Shown piece after piece: positions 18,649-25,603 of a stretch of DNA of 64,000 bases. The DNA comes from Guptibacillus spartinae. GTDB lineage: Bacteria; Bacillota; Bacilli; Bacillales; Guptibacillaceae. Location of the stretch: the NCBI RefSeq assembly GCF_028610625.1, contig NZ_JAQQWU010000005.1, positions 1 through 64,000 on the forward strand. The letters are read 5' to 3'. The notes under the pieces are model-generated. The model did no database searches, was not told the origin of the DNA, and was given only the letters and a program-made list of their open reading frames with translations. The first letter of the stretch is position 1. Each line of letters opens with the position of its first letter. Made by a program: the position numbers and the translations under genes.

Positions 18649-19929
18649 TTATTTCCGTAACTCTTCCCACTTTTGTTTTGAATCTTCTTCTACTTCGTCC
18701 CATGTCATTTTTTCACTAAGGTATTTCTGAATATTTCCGCCAAGGTAATCTCCCCAGACTCCAGGGTAGCCGAGTAAGACCCATCCGGTCGTGTCGCCAT
18801 TAGAAGAATAGGTATAAATTTCTTTTGAGAGCGGATCGGCAATTCCGTCCGTATCAAATCCTTCATAAGCCGGAATGAATTTAAAATCTTTTAGGACAGC
18901 CTCTTTCCCAACTTCAGAAGTGTACATCCAATCAAGAAAGTCTTTAGATGCCTGAATCACTTCATCGTCACTATTGTTGTTCACTGCCCAATAGTTAGGA
19001 ATGCCCACCGGCAGCTTCCCTTCTGACCCTTCAACCGGAATTGGCATGATGCCCATGTTGTTTTCTGCAAACTCCTGGTCCATTTGTTCGACTGAAGGGT
19101 AAATCCAGTTCCCTTGCTGAATGATTGCTACTTTTTGTAGGGAAAAGTATTCCTCCACCTGTTGAGAGTAATCCAGACTCAGAACAGGTTGAACAGAATA
19201 TTCGGTTTGTAAATCTACCATTCTTTGAAACTCTTTTCCTTTTTCGAATGAAACGGATTCTGCATGATAAGCTTCTAGCACCTGCTGATTAAACTCTGAT
19301 GCTAAGAACACATTTGAAAGGTGGTTACCCGGCACCCATTTTTCTTTAGCTGGGAAGGCAAATACAGCTTCAAGCCCCAACTGATCTTTTTGACTGTCGA
19401 TTTCTTTTACTGCTTTCTCAAGATCTTCATAGGTTAGAATGTCTTCAGAATGAATACCTGCTTCTTTAAAAACCTTTTTGTTATAAATAAAACCGTACCC
19501 TTCCTGATTAAAAGGAAGCCCATGCACTTCTCCATCTTTTGTCACTGGATCAAGACTACCTTCTAACGCCAAATCAGCTGCCTTCGTATCCGATAAATCA
19601 CTTAAGTATTGTTCAAAGTTAGCAGCCTCTGTCGGACCAGCAATACTAAAGATTTCGGGTTCATCTCCAGAAGCAAACTTTGTTTTCAAAGAACCAGCAT
19701 AGTCAGAGCCACCGCCTACCGCTGTGATTTTGATATCCACATCTGGATTTTCTTTTTCATATTCTTCTGCTAGCGCTTCAAATTGATCCTTGAACTCTAC
19801 CTTTCCTTGAAAAATTTCAATGGTTAGTTTATCGCCGTCAGATGAACTCGGTTCACTAGATGAAAATGAACAGCCGCTTAACAATGCACTTGAGATCAGT
19901 AACGTTGAAACAATTGTTTTTCCTTTCAA
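18649..19929 (-). CDS. Sugar ABC transporter substrate-binding lipoprotein
   Basis: The preferred start is the TTG at 19929, 8 bases after AAGGGAG; a GTG at 19938 is too close to that site. The 426-residue protein has a signal peptide with lipobox LSGC (17-20), a Ser-rich linker, then a family 1 extracellular solute-binding fold (KLTIEIFQGKVEFKDQFEALAEEYEKENP onward). It captures the sugar outside the membrane and delivers it to the permeases at 16861 and 17685. First gene of the operon, with LacI-type operators upstream. Confidence 0.93.
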   Translation of the reverse strand: MKGKTIVSTLLISSALLSGCSFSSSEPSSSDGDKLTIEIFQGKVEFKDQFEALAEEYEKENPDVDIKITAVGGGSDYAGSLKTKFASGDEPEIFSIAGPTEAANFEQYLSDLSDTKAADLALEGSLDPVTKDGEVHGLPFNQEGYGFIYNKKVFKEAGIHSEDILTYEDLEKAVKEIDSQKDQLGLEAVFAFPAKEKWVPGNHLSNVFLASEFNQQVLEAYHAESVSFEKGKEFQRMVDLQTEYSVQPVLSLDYSQQVEEYFSLQKVAIIQQGNWIYPSVEQMDQEFAENNMGIMPIPVEGSEGKLPVGIPNYWAVNNNSDDEVIQASKDFLDWMYTSEVGKEAVLKDFKFIPAYEGFDTDGIADPLSKEIYTYSSNGDTTGWVLLGYPGVWGDYLGGNIQKYLSEKMTWDEVEEDSKQKWEELRK

Positions 19930-19948
19930 TTTAAGCACTCCCTTTTTA

Positions 19949-20154
19949 TGATATCGGTTTCACACCAAACCAAAAAAATTTATCCTAAAAACTCTTAAAA
20001 AAATATAGTTGCAGTAAAAACCGCTTTCCAATTCATCGACAACAAAACCTGGTATCGGTTTCATAAATGATTAAAAAAATAGACCTATTAAATCCTATAC
20101 TCACTCCTTTTTCTTGTTAATTCGTATTATAGGACAATATGGTATCGGTTTCAA
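19949..20154 (-). promoter_or_regulatory. Promoter region with three LacI-type operator words
   Basis: The word ATCGGTTTCA occurs three times upstream of the binding-protein gene: TGATATCGGTTTCAC (about 19949-19963), TGGTATCGGTTTCATA (about 20050-20064) and TGGTATCGGTTTCAAG (about 20140-20154). On the minus strand these read TGAAACCGATACCA, a typical LacI/GalR half-symmetric operator. They are the likely targets of the adjacent LacI protein. An AAACCGCTTTCC word at about 20019 resembles a CcpA cre only weakly. Confidence 0.75.
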
Positions 20155-20186
20155 GAAGTTTTTTAAAAACTCTTTTTTATCACCGA

Positions 20187-21179
20187 TTATGTCGACTTTC
20201 TCTCGATTAATTCTACAGGCAATTCGATGTTTTCAGGAATGGTGCTGTTTTCTTGCATCATTGTAACGAGCCCTTCTACCGCCTTCTCTCCCATTAATGA
20301 AATAGGCTGTTTGATAGTGGTCAATTTAGGATGGAGCATTTCAGCTAGCGGCTGATCATCAAATCCAATAACGGCAAGATTTTCTGGCACTTTCACATTC
20401 TGATCATTTGCTTCAATCATGACTCCGGCAGCTACCTCATCGCTACCTGTAAAGATGGCTGTAGGTCGGTCATCCATTTTTAAAATCTGCTGTAAAACTG
20501 ATTTTCCATCTTGAATTGAATGCTGATCTACAAAGATCCAGTTCGGATTCAACGATAAACCTGCCTCATTTAAGGCTTTTTGATAGCCCTGATTACGGTC
20601 CTTGTCTTTTCCATCCTCAGCAAATAAACCGCCTGTACAATAGGCAATTTTAGAATGGCCTTGTTCAATAAGATGCTTTGTACCTAGATAAGCGCCTTTA
20701 GATTGATCTACGCGTATAGAAGGAATCGTTGAATGGTTCAAATACTCGTTACAGAATAGAATCGGCCCATACTGCGTATAAGAATGAATGGTATCTGCAT
20801 CATTTTCAATGGCGGTCAAGATGATCCCGTCGATTTGCCTTGTTTTCAATAAATTTAAAAAGGACAGTTCTTTTTCCTTGTTTTCGTTGCTTTGAAAGAT
20901 CAAGACCTGGAAGTTATGTTCAAAAGCCGTCTGTTCAATCGAATTAACCAAATAGGAAAAGAAAGGGTTGACGATCCTCGGAACGATCACACCGATCGTG
21001 CTTTTCAACTGGCCTCTTAATCTTCTTGCGGCAGGATTTGGGTAATAGCCCAGTTCCTCCATTGCTTTTTGAACCAGTTCTCTTTTCTCTTTTGAAATGT
21101 AAGGATGATTATTAATCACTCTTGATACCGTTGACTTCGATAAACCGGATCGCTTTGCTACATCTGATATGGTTACCAA
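20187..21179 (-). CDS. LacI-family transcriptional regulator of the sugar operon
   Basis: A 330-residue repressor. The N-terminal helix-turn-helix (TISDVAKRSGLSKSTVSRVINN, residues 3-24) and hinge helix (YYPNPAARRLRGQ) are followed by a periplasmic-binding-protein-like effector domain (about 60-330) with IGVIVPRIVNPFFSYLV and GFDDQPLAEMLHPKLTTIKQP. It lies immediately upstream of the sugar operon in the same direction, with matching operators on both sides, including a palindrome before its own start. The inducer is probably sucrose or a product of it. Confidence 0.94.
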   Translation of the reverse strand: MVTISDVAKRSGLSKSTVSRVINNHPYISKEKRELVQKAMEELGYYPNPAARRLRGQLKSTIGVIVPRIVNPFFSYLVNSIEQTAFEHNFQVLIFQSNENKEKELSFLNLLKTRQIDGIILTAIENDADTIHSYTQYGPILFCNEYLNHSTIPSIRVDQSKGAYLGTKHLIEQGHSKIAYCTGGLFAEDGKDKDRNQGYQKALNEAGLSLNPNWIFVDQHSIQDGKSVLQQILKMDDRPTAIFTGSDEVAAGVMIEANDQNVKVPENLAVIGFDDQPLAEMLHPKLTTIKQPISLMGEKAVEGLVTMMQENSTIPENIELPVELIERKST

Positions 21180-21206
21180 CTTTAATCACTCCAACTCTAA
21201 AAAATC

Positions 21207-21220
21207 TGAAACCAGTTTCA
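21207..21220 (-). promoter_or_regulatory. Autoregulatory LacI-type operator
   Basis: TGAAACCAGTTTCA is a near-perfect 14-bp palindrome 28 bases upstream of the LacI gene start and shares TGAAACC with the three operators of the sugar operon. Confidence 0.7.
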
Positions 21221-21338
21221 TATAAGTTTATCAGCAATTAGTGGGAACTGCAACGCCTTATCGCTTGCAGGCGGTTTCGCTCGCATCGCCGGCGCATCGC
21301 CGGGACGGTTCTGCTGATTCCATCTCATAACTAAAAAA

Positions 21339-21365
21339 GCATTCATTATCGGAATAATGAATGCT
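21339..21365 (-). terminator. Intrinsic terminator of the PTS operon
   Basis: An 11-bp stem AGCATTCATTA/TAATGAATGCT is followed on the minus strand by six Ts (21333-21338). It ends the transcript coming from the PTS genes. Confidence 0.88.
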
Positions 21366-21391
21366 CCTTTTCACGTTGTATCGAAATATGA

Positions 21392-21417
21392 ATCACGAGA
21401 ACCGTCCCCGAGATTAC
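21392..21417. repeat. Second copy of the ACGAGAACCGTCCCCG repeat
   Basis: AATCACGAGAACCGTCCCCG followed by AGATT lies just after the PTS EIIC stop and matches the copy in the GH32 3' end. A GC-rich relative with GCATCGCCGG repeated twice and CGGGACGGTTCT lies at 21283-21312. Confidence 0.65.
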
Positions 21418-21420
21418 CCG

Positions 21421-22800
21421 CTACGAAGCTTCAGGCTTATCGTCTACCTCGTTCTGCTCTTTCGAACGCTTGAACATGGATGCCCCTACAAAAATAGCAG
21501 CTAACAACACCCCAACGATCGCAAGGAACGCCGTTTTCGAGGAAAGAAGAGCAATCATGTTTCCAAGAACGATACCAACTACACCGAAGTCAGCATCTCC
21601 GAACGTGGTACCTTCAAATCCGAGTGTGCCAAGGACCGGAAGAAGAAGAGCTGGCAAGAAGCTAATAATCACGCCGTTTGCCATCGAGCCAAACACGGCT
21701 CCTCTTCGACCGCCGGCTGCATTTCCGAATACACCTGCGGCGGCTCCGGTGAAGAAGTGAGGCACAAGACCAGGAACAATGACTTTCAACCCTAAGAGCG
21801 GAAGAAGAAACATACTGAGAAGTCCAGCGATAAAGCTAAAGAAGAAACCAATAATAACTGCGTTGTTGGCGAATGGAAAAACGGCCGGAACATCAAGTGC
21901 TGGGATCGCATTCGGTATCACTTTATCTGCAATACCTTTGAAGGCAGGAACAATTTCAGATAGAAGCATTCTTACACCGGCTAAAATGATGTAGACACCA
22001 GCTGCGAACGTTAGCGCTTGCATAAAGGAGAATACAAGGAAATTCGTTCCGCCGCTTAGCTCGGATTCGATGAATGATGGTCCTGTAAATAGGGCCACGA
22101 CGAAGAATAAAAGCGCCATCGTAAGCGAGACAGAGACAGATGTGTCACGAAGGAAGTTAAGGGTTTTCGGAACTTTAATTTCCTCTGTCGACTTAGAGTT
22201 CTTTCCTACCGCTTTCCCAACAGCTGCGGCGATTAAATAACCGAAGGAGCCAAAGTGGCCAATCGCAAAATCATCGCTGCCTGTAATTTTTCTTGTAAAC
22301 GGCTGCAATAACGCAGGTAAGAGAACCATTAAAGACCCGAGAATAACCGAACCGGTAATAATCATTGTTGCGCCGCTAAAGCCGCCAGTTGAGAGAATAA
22401 CGGCAATCAGACAAGCCATGAACATCGTATGATGACCTGTTAAGAAGATGTACTTAAAAGGGGTAATACGTGCGAGAACAATGTTTGCTACCATTCCGAA
22501 AAGCATGATCATTGCCGTTTCTGCACCGAATGCTTCCTGTGCTAACGCAACGATCGCTTCGTTATTCGGGATGATTCCTTGAATTTCAAAAGCATGATCG
22601 AACATACTACTGAAATTATCTAGGGAGCCGACAAGCACGCCAGCCCCTGCCCCCAGAATCACAAACCCCATGATCGTTTTTAATGTACCTGAAATGACAT
22701 TGGCAACGTCCTTCTTTTGAAGAAGAAGACCGACAAGGGCAAATAGCCCTACAAGGATCGCCGGTGTCCCTAAAATATCTTTCATGATTAAATCGACCAT
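21421..22800 (-). CDS. PTS EIIC component, ascorbate (UlaA/SgaT) family
   Basis: A 459-residue membrane transporter with about 11 hydrophobic segments and the UlaA-family signatures LGTPAILVGLFALVGLLLQKK at the N-terminus, GAGAGVLVGSLDNFS, TGHHTMFMA and FGNAAGGRRGAVFGSMANGV. It moves a sugar acid or sugar across the membrane while the substrate is phosphorylated through EIIB and EIIA encoded just upstream. The family is named after L-ascorbate, but no ascorbate-phosphate lactonase or decarboxylase gene lies nearby, so the substrate is open. A GGAGAA site precedes ATG 22800. Confidence 0.92.
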   Translation of the reverse strand: MVDLIMKDILGTPAILVGLFALVGLLLQKKDVANVISGTLKTIMGFVILGAGAGVLVGSLDNFSSMFDHAFEIQGIIPNNEAIVALAQEAFGAETAMIMLFGMVANIVLARITPFKYIFLTGHHTMFMACLIAVILSTGGFSGATMIITGSVILGSLMVLLPALLQPFTRKITGSDDFAIGHFGSFGYLIAAAVGKAVGKNSKSTEEIKVPKTLNFLRDTSVSVSLTMALLFFVVALFTGPSFIESELSGGTNFLVFSFMQALTFAAGVYIILAGVRMLLSEIVPAFKGIADKVIPNAIPALDVPAVFPFANNAVIIGFFFSFIAGLLSMFLLPLLGLKVIVPGLVPHFFTGAAAGVFGNAAGGRRGAVFGSMANGVIISFLPALLLPVLGTLGFEGTTFGDADFGVVGIVLGNMIALLSSKTAFLAIVGVLLAAIFVGASMFKRSKEQNEVDDKPEAS

Positions 22801-22805
22801 CGTTT

Positions 22806-23087
22806 TTATTCTCCTTTCAGATTTGCTTCAAGCGCCGTTCTTAACTCGTTTTTATCCATCAAATTGTTGAGTTTAATGACATTTCGCTTGCCATCTTCAA
22901 GATTTTCAACGATCTCTGTTGAGCCTAAGTAGTAATCCGCATTTTCAGATTTACTCGTTGTAAGATCGGTATGGTCCACCTCAGCCTCAATATTAAGTTC
23001 TTTCAGAATACTTTTCACATTCATTTCCACCATAAAGCTGCTTCCTAGTCCGTTTCCACATACAACAAGAATTTTTTTCATTTTCAT
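22806..23087 (-). CDS. PTS EIIB component, ascorbate (UlaB) family
   Basis: A 93-residue cytoplasmic phosphocarrier. The active-site loop VVCGNGLGSSFM holds the phospho-cysteine Cys10 and its phosphate-binding loop. It passes phosphate from EIIA (23097) to the substrate carried by EIIC (21421). AAGGAGAGA lies just before ATG 23087; a second ATG at 23081 is equally possible. It lies between EIIA (9-base gap) and EIIC (5-base gap). Confidence 0.92.
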   Translation of the reverse strand: MKMKKILVVCGNGLGSSFMVEMNVKSILKELNIEAEVDHTDLTTSKSENADYYLGSTEIVENLEDGKRNVIKLNNLMDKNELRTALEANLKGE

Positions 23088-23096
23088 TCTCTCCTT

Positions 23097-23546
23097 TTAA
23101 TTTGAGTATTTTGTAACAAGGTTAATAATTTCTTCTTTATTCGTTGCACCATAAATTGTAGCTAGATTCTCTTCCTCCGATAGGAGTTCTGAAAGCTGTG
23201 CAAGGGCTTCTAGATGCGTTTCTTGATCGGCTGCAGCAAGCACAATTAGCAATTTCACCTGGTGCTTTTCTTTCTCTGAAAAAGGAACGGCTTCATCTAA
23301 CCGAAGTAAGCTCATGCCAACCTCATTCACGCCTGCTTCAGGTCGAGCATGAGGGATGGCGATTCCTGGAGCGATGACAACATATGGCCCTAACTCTTCA
23401 ACACTTCTGATCATCGCATCGACGTAAGCCGGCGTGATCTGTTCATTCGTGAGGAGCGGTTTGGCCGCTGTTTTAATCGCCTCTTTCCAATCTGTTGCGT
23501 GTGAAGCAAATTGAATGGTTTCTTCATGAATTAAGTCTTTTAACAT
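23097..23546 (-). CDS. PTS EIIA component (mannitol/ascorbate type)
   Basis: I prefer ATG 23546, giving 149 residues that begin MLKDLIHEETIQ as is typical for EIIA type 2 domains. The open frame extends to 23660, but those 38 residues are Ser-rich and unlike the family. The active site is the His in APGIAIPHARPEAGV, phosphorylated by HPr. The C-terminal half shows LLIVLAAADQETHLEALAQLSELLS. First gene of the three-gene PTS operon. No regulator is adjacent; a cre-like site lies at 23820. Confidence 0.9.
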   Translation of the reverse strand: MLKDLIHEETIQFASHATDWKEAIKTAAKPLLTNEQITPAYVDAMIRSVEELGPYVVIAPGIAIPHARPEAGVNEVGMSLLRLDEAVPFSEKEKHQVKLLIVLAAADQETHLEALAQLSELLSEEENLATIYGATNKEEIINLVTKYSN

Positions 23547-23819
23547 AAGCCGTTCAAACCTTTCTATTGATAAGCTAGATGATGATGTTTCGTGCCATGG
23601 TGATGGACAGAAGACAGGCCATTCATCGAACGTTCGCTTTAGTATAACCGCGCTGCTCAATCACATTCTCGACCGCAATGAACCCGGGTTGCTAACTCAA
23701 GTTTTCGTTATAAAGAATGGGTATCTTTCATCAAGTGACATGGAGATCTCCAACTTCCTTATTTTGCAAAATGATACGGATGAAACAAATCATGATTTGA
23801 TAGTGCTAAGTATAGAGCG

Positions 23820-23833
23820 TGAAAACGCTAAAT
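23820..23833. promoter_or_regulatory. Candidate CcpA cre site of the PTS operon
   Basis: TGAAAACGCTAAAT matches the cre consensus TGWAARCGYTWNCW except at one position. It lies about 275 bases upstream of the EIIA start and could place the PTS operon under carbon catabolite control. Confidence 0.45.
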
Positions 23834-23972
23834 GAAAGGGTTTACAATGTGCAGTTTTTGTATTCAGTCAATTTGCAAAACTGAACAGATAAACACGCTA
23901 TACAAAATTCGAATCACTGAAACTGCTTGAGAGTGATTAAAAAACTCACCTTGTCTTAGTTAAAATTGAAAC

Positions 23973-24006
23973 AAAAAAAGAGACGTAAGAATTCCTTCTA
24001 AGTCTC
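23973..24006 (-). terminator. Intrinsic terminator after the SAM-riboswitch gene region
   Basis: GAGACTTAGAA and TTCTTACGTCTC arms form a stem followed on the minus strand by seven Ts (23973-23979). It would end any transcript running from the riboswitch-controlled gene at 24572, leaving a long 3' tail of about 570 bases. Confidence 0.7.
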
Positions 24007-24571
24007 GTTCGTTATATGAAAAAACCTATTTTCCTTTCTTTAGAAAACGCATTAATTGAAAACCATTACTTTTTAACTACTCTCGAACATCCTAGCGATT
24101 CTAGAATTCTTTAATCATCCTTTTTCAGCATAATAATAAATTGGCATAATTTCCTTATCTGAAAGGAGTGCCATTGATTGCTGACACGCTAGAAACATCC
24201 TTCATCATTACGCTAAATCCTACGTTTTCCGTCTCCTAATTGGGGCAATTTCATTGTTCATTTTGCTCCATTCTAATCGTTACCAATTACCTCTTCAGTA
24301 GGTGTATGCTTCCAATTTTGGTTCCATTCACCGTTTTCCTACTGTTTATTTTCAAAAATACTTTTCTCCATTTCGGTTCAAACTAATGAATAGCAGTATG
24401 ATAAACATGCATTGATCATGGTATGAAAACAAATAACAAAATAGATTCCGCTAAGTTTTTTATTTATTGTAAGGCTCTAGTAGGTGTTAACGGGATATCT
24501 CAGCTTATCTTCACTTAAAACGGGAACAGACAGTGGCTACCCCTGGATCGAACGGGTTTTTCACTTCCTTA

Positions 24572-24898
24572 TCAAAACATAACACTTTCAATATAATCCC
24601 CATTTCCTCTCACAATTTGAAGACCCTGTTTTTCTAATTCCAGCCACAGATACCGATCCAGCGCATAAGAGGATTTCTGTTGTAATGAAAGCAATGTTTT
24701 TTCCGCAAGCAACAGTTCATACGAGCGGTTTTCCTTTTTAACCACCACCTCATAGTCCACAAGTTTCATTACCAGCACTTCATATTCCTCATTCCACTCC
24801 TTCAGCTGACGTTCCATGACTTCTGCCACATGTACTAAAAAACTTTCCGCATTATAGCTTTTCGCCATAACGCTTCGTGCAAATCGATTAACGTTCAC
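24572..24898 (-). CDS. Unrecognised 108-residue protein under SAM riboswitch control
   Basis: The start is taken as GTG 24898, which has AAGGGGG 8 bases upstream. The longer frame from 24979 begins inside the riboswitch terminator and is rejected. The protein is predicted almost fully helical, charged and soluble (MNVNRFARSVMAKSYN..., with coiled-coil-like EVMERQLKEWNEEYEVLVMKL and SYELLLAEKTLLSLQQKS segments), with no Cys and no enzymatic motif. I do not recognise the family. Its only certain context is the complete S-box riboswitch in front, which in Bacilli controls methionine, cysteine and SAM metabolism or methionine transport. A role in sulfur metabolism is inference. Confidence 0.75.
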   Translation of the reverse strand: MNVNRFARSVMAKSYNAESFLVHVAEVMERQLKEWNEEYEVLVMKLVDYEVVVKKENRSYELLLAEKTLLSLQQKSSYALDRYLWLELEKQGLQIVRGNGDYIESVMF

Positions 24899-24944
24899 AA
24901 ACTCATCCCCCTTATCGTTATAAACAAGGTATTCAACAAATGAA

Positions 24945-24984
24945 CAAAAAAGGCTCCTTATCGCAAATGAATGCAACAAAGAGC
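24945..24984 (-). terminator. Riboswitch expression-platform terminator
   Basis: Arms 24973-24984 and 24953-24964 pair over 12 positions (some G-U) with an 8-base loop, followed by seven Ts (24945-24951) on the minus strand. It sits 16 bases after the SAM aptamer and 46 bases before the GTG start, the standard layout of a transcriptional OFF switch. Confidence 0.88.
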
Positions 24985-24999
24985 TTCCGCTATCCGTAC

Positions 25000-25099
25000 G
25001 TTATCATTCAAAGCCATGCTTTGCAGGTTGGAGCACCTTACCGCATGGCAGGTTGCTGTGAAGTCAGTGAGCCCGTACTCTCGTTCACTCGTGATAACC
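25000..25099 (-). ncRNA. SAM-I (S-box) riboswitch aptamer
   Basis: On the minus strand the conserved S-box elements appear in order: P1 GTTATC (25093-25098) pairing with GATAAC (25000-25005), kink-turn region with ACGAG, ACGGGCTC and TGACTTCACAGCAACC, then GGTAAGGTGCTCCAACCTGC, and P4 AAAGCATGGCTTTGA. Binding of S-adenosylmethionine should favour the terminator at 24945-24984 and switch off the downstream gene. Confidence 0.93.
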
Positions 25100-25115
25100 T
25101 TATTTAGTTGGTGTT

Positions 25116-25144
25116 AGTTTACTTTATCATTGGGGAACTGTCCA
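25116..25144 (-). promoter_or_regulatory. Promoter of the S-box transcript
   Basis: On the minus strand, TGGACA (25139-25144) and TAAACT (25116-25121) are spaced by 17 bases, 17 bases before the aptamer P1 strand. Close to sigma-A consensus. Confidence 0.6.
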
Positions 25145-25197
25145 GTTTGAATGAAAGTCAGATAAAACTATCCCAGTGACTTTTCATTCGTACCGCT

Positions 25198-25521
25198 CTA
25201 ATCCTCCACATCAATCAAATAAACTCGCTCATCAAACCCACCACGAATTTCTCTCTTCTCCCTACGCACTTCTTCCAATTCTTCAATGGAAGAATGATGC
25301 ACCTCTACTAATGAATAGATCAACTCAAGCATATCCGCCAGTTCTTCAACTGCATGACTATCTTCCTGCGCTTCAAGATACTCCTGTAGTTCTTCTTTTA
25401 ACTTTAGCTGCAATTCTTTTTTATACTCAGCTTCCTCTAGAAATTCGGTATTGCACTTATTACCATTTGCACGAATGATCTCTGGAATACGATCTCTCAC
25501 TAGCTTGTGGTAGGTAGGCAT
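25198..25521 (-). CDS. MazG-like nucleotide pyrophosphohydrolase
   Basis: A 107-residue all-helical protein starting MPTYHKLVRDRIPEII and carrying the metal-binding KEELQEYLEA...EELADMLELIYSL pattern (Glu residues at about 42-46 and 59-63, Asp63), typical of the MazG/phosphoribosyl-ATP pyrophosphohydrolase superfamily. These enzymes cleave NTPs, dNTPs or modified nucleotides to the monophosphate. It follows the DUF2357 nuclease gene by 82 bases on the same strand and has a GGGGGAGAAGGGA ribosome site. It may be the last member of the defence cluster, for example removing nucleotides, or an independent housekeeping gene. Confidence 0.88.
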   Translation of the reverse strand: MPTYHKLVRDRIPEIIRANGNKCNTEFLEEAEYKKELQLKLKEELQEYLEAQEDSHAVEELADMLELIYSLVEVHHSSIEELEEVRREKREIRGGFDERVYLIDVED

Positions 25522-25603
25522 TCCCTTCTCCCCCCTTTGAATTGTCAGTTAATTTAATCATAATATAAGACAATCTAAATTGGAAAGGAATTGCTAGATT
25601 ATT

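Larger units (their letters stand above)
23547..24571. other. Long region without an intact gene
   Basis: About 1 kb separates the PTS operon from the SAM-riboswitch gene. It holds a cre-like word (23820-23833) and a terminator (23973-24006). A short coding-like patch on the minus strand near 24255-24350 (NGEWNQNWKHTPTEEV, then stops) looks like a decayed gene but cannot be named. Confidence 0.5.

Noticed and set aside
23547-23660. N-terminal extension of PTS EIIA
   Set aside because: The extra 38 residues are Ser-rich, unlike the family, and the typical MLKDL start lies at 23546.
24899-24979. Longer start for the SAM-riboswitch gene
   Set aside because: These codons fall in the terminator stem of the expression platform; GTG 24898 has a proper ribosome site.
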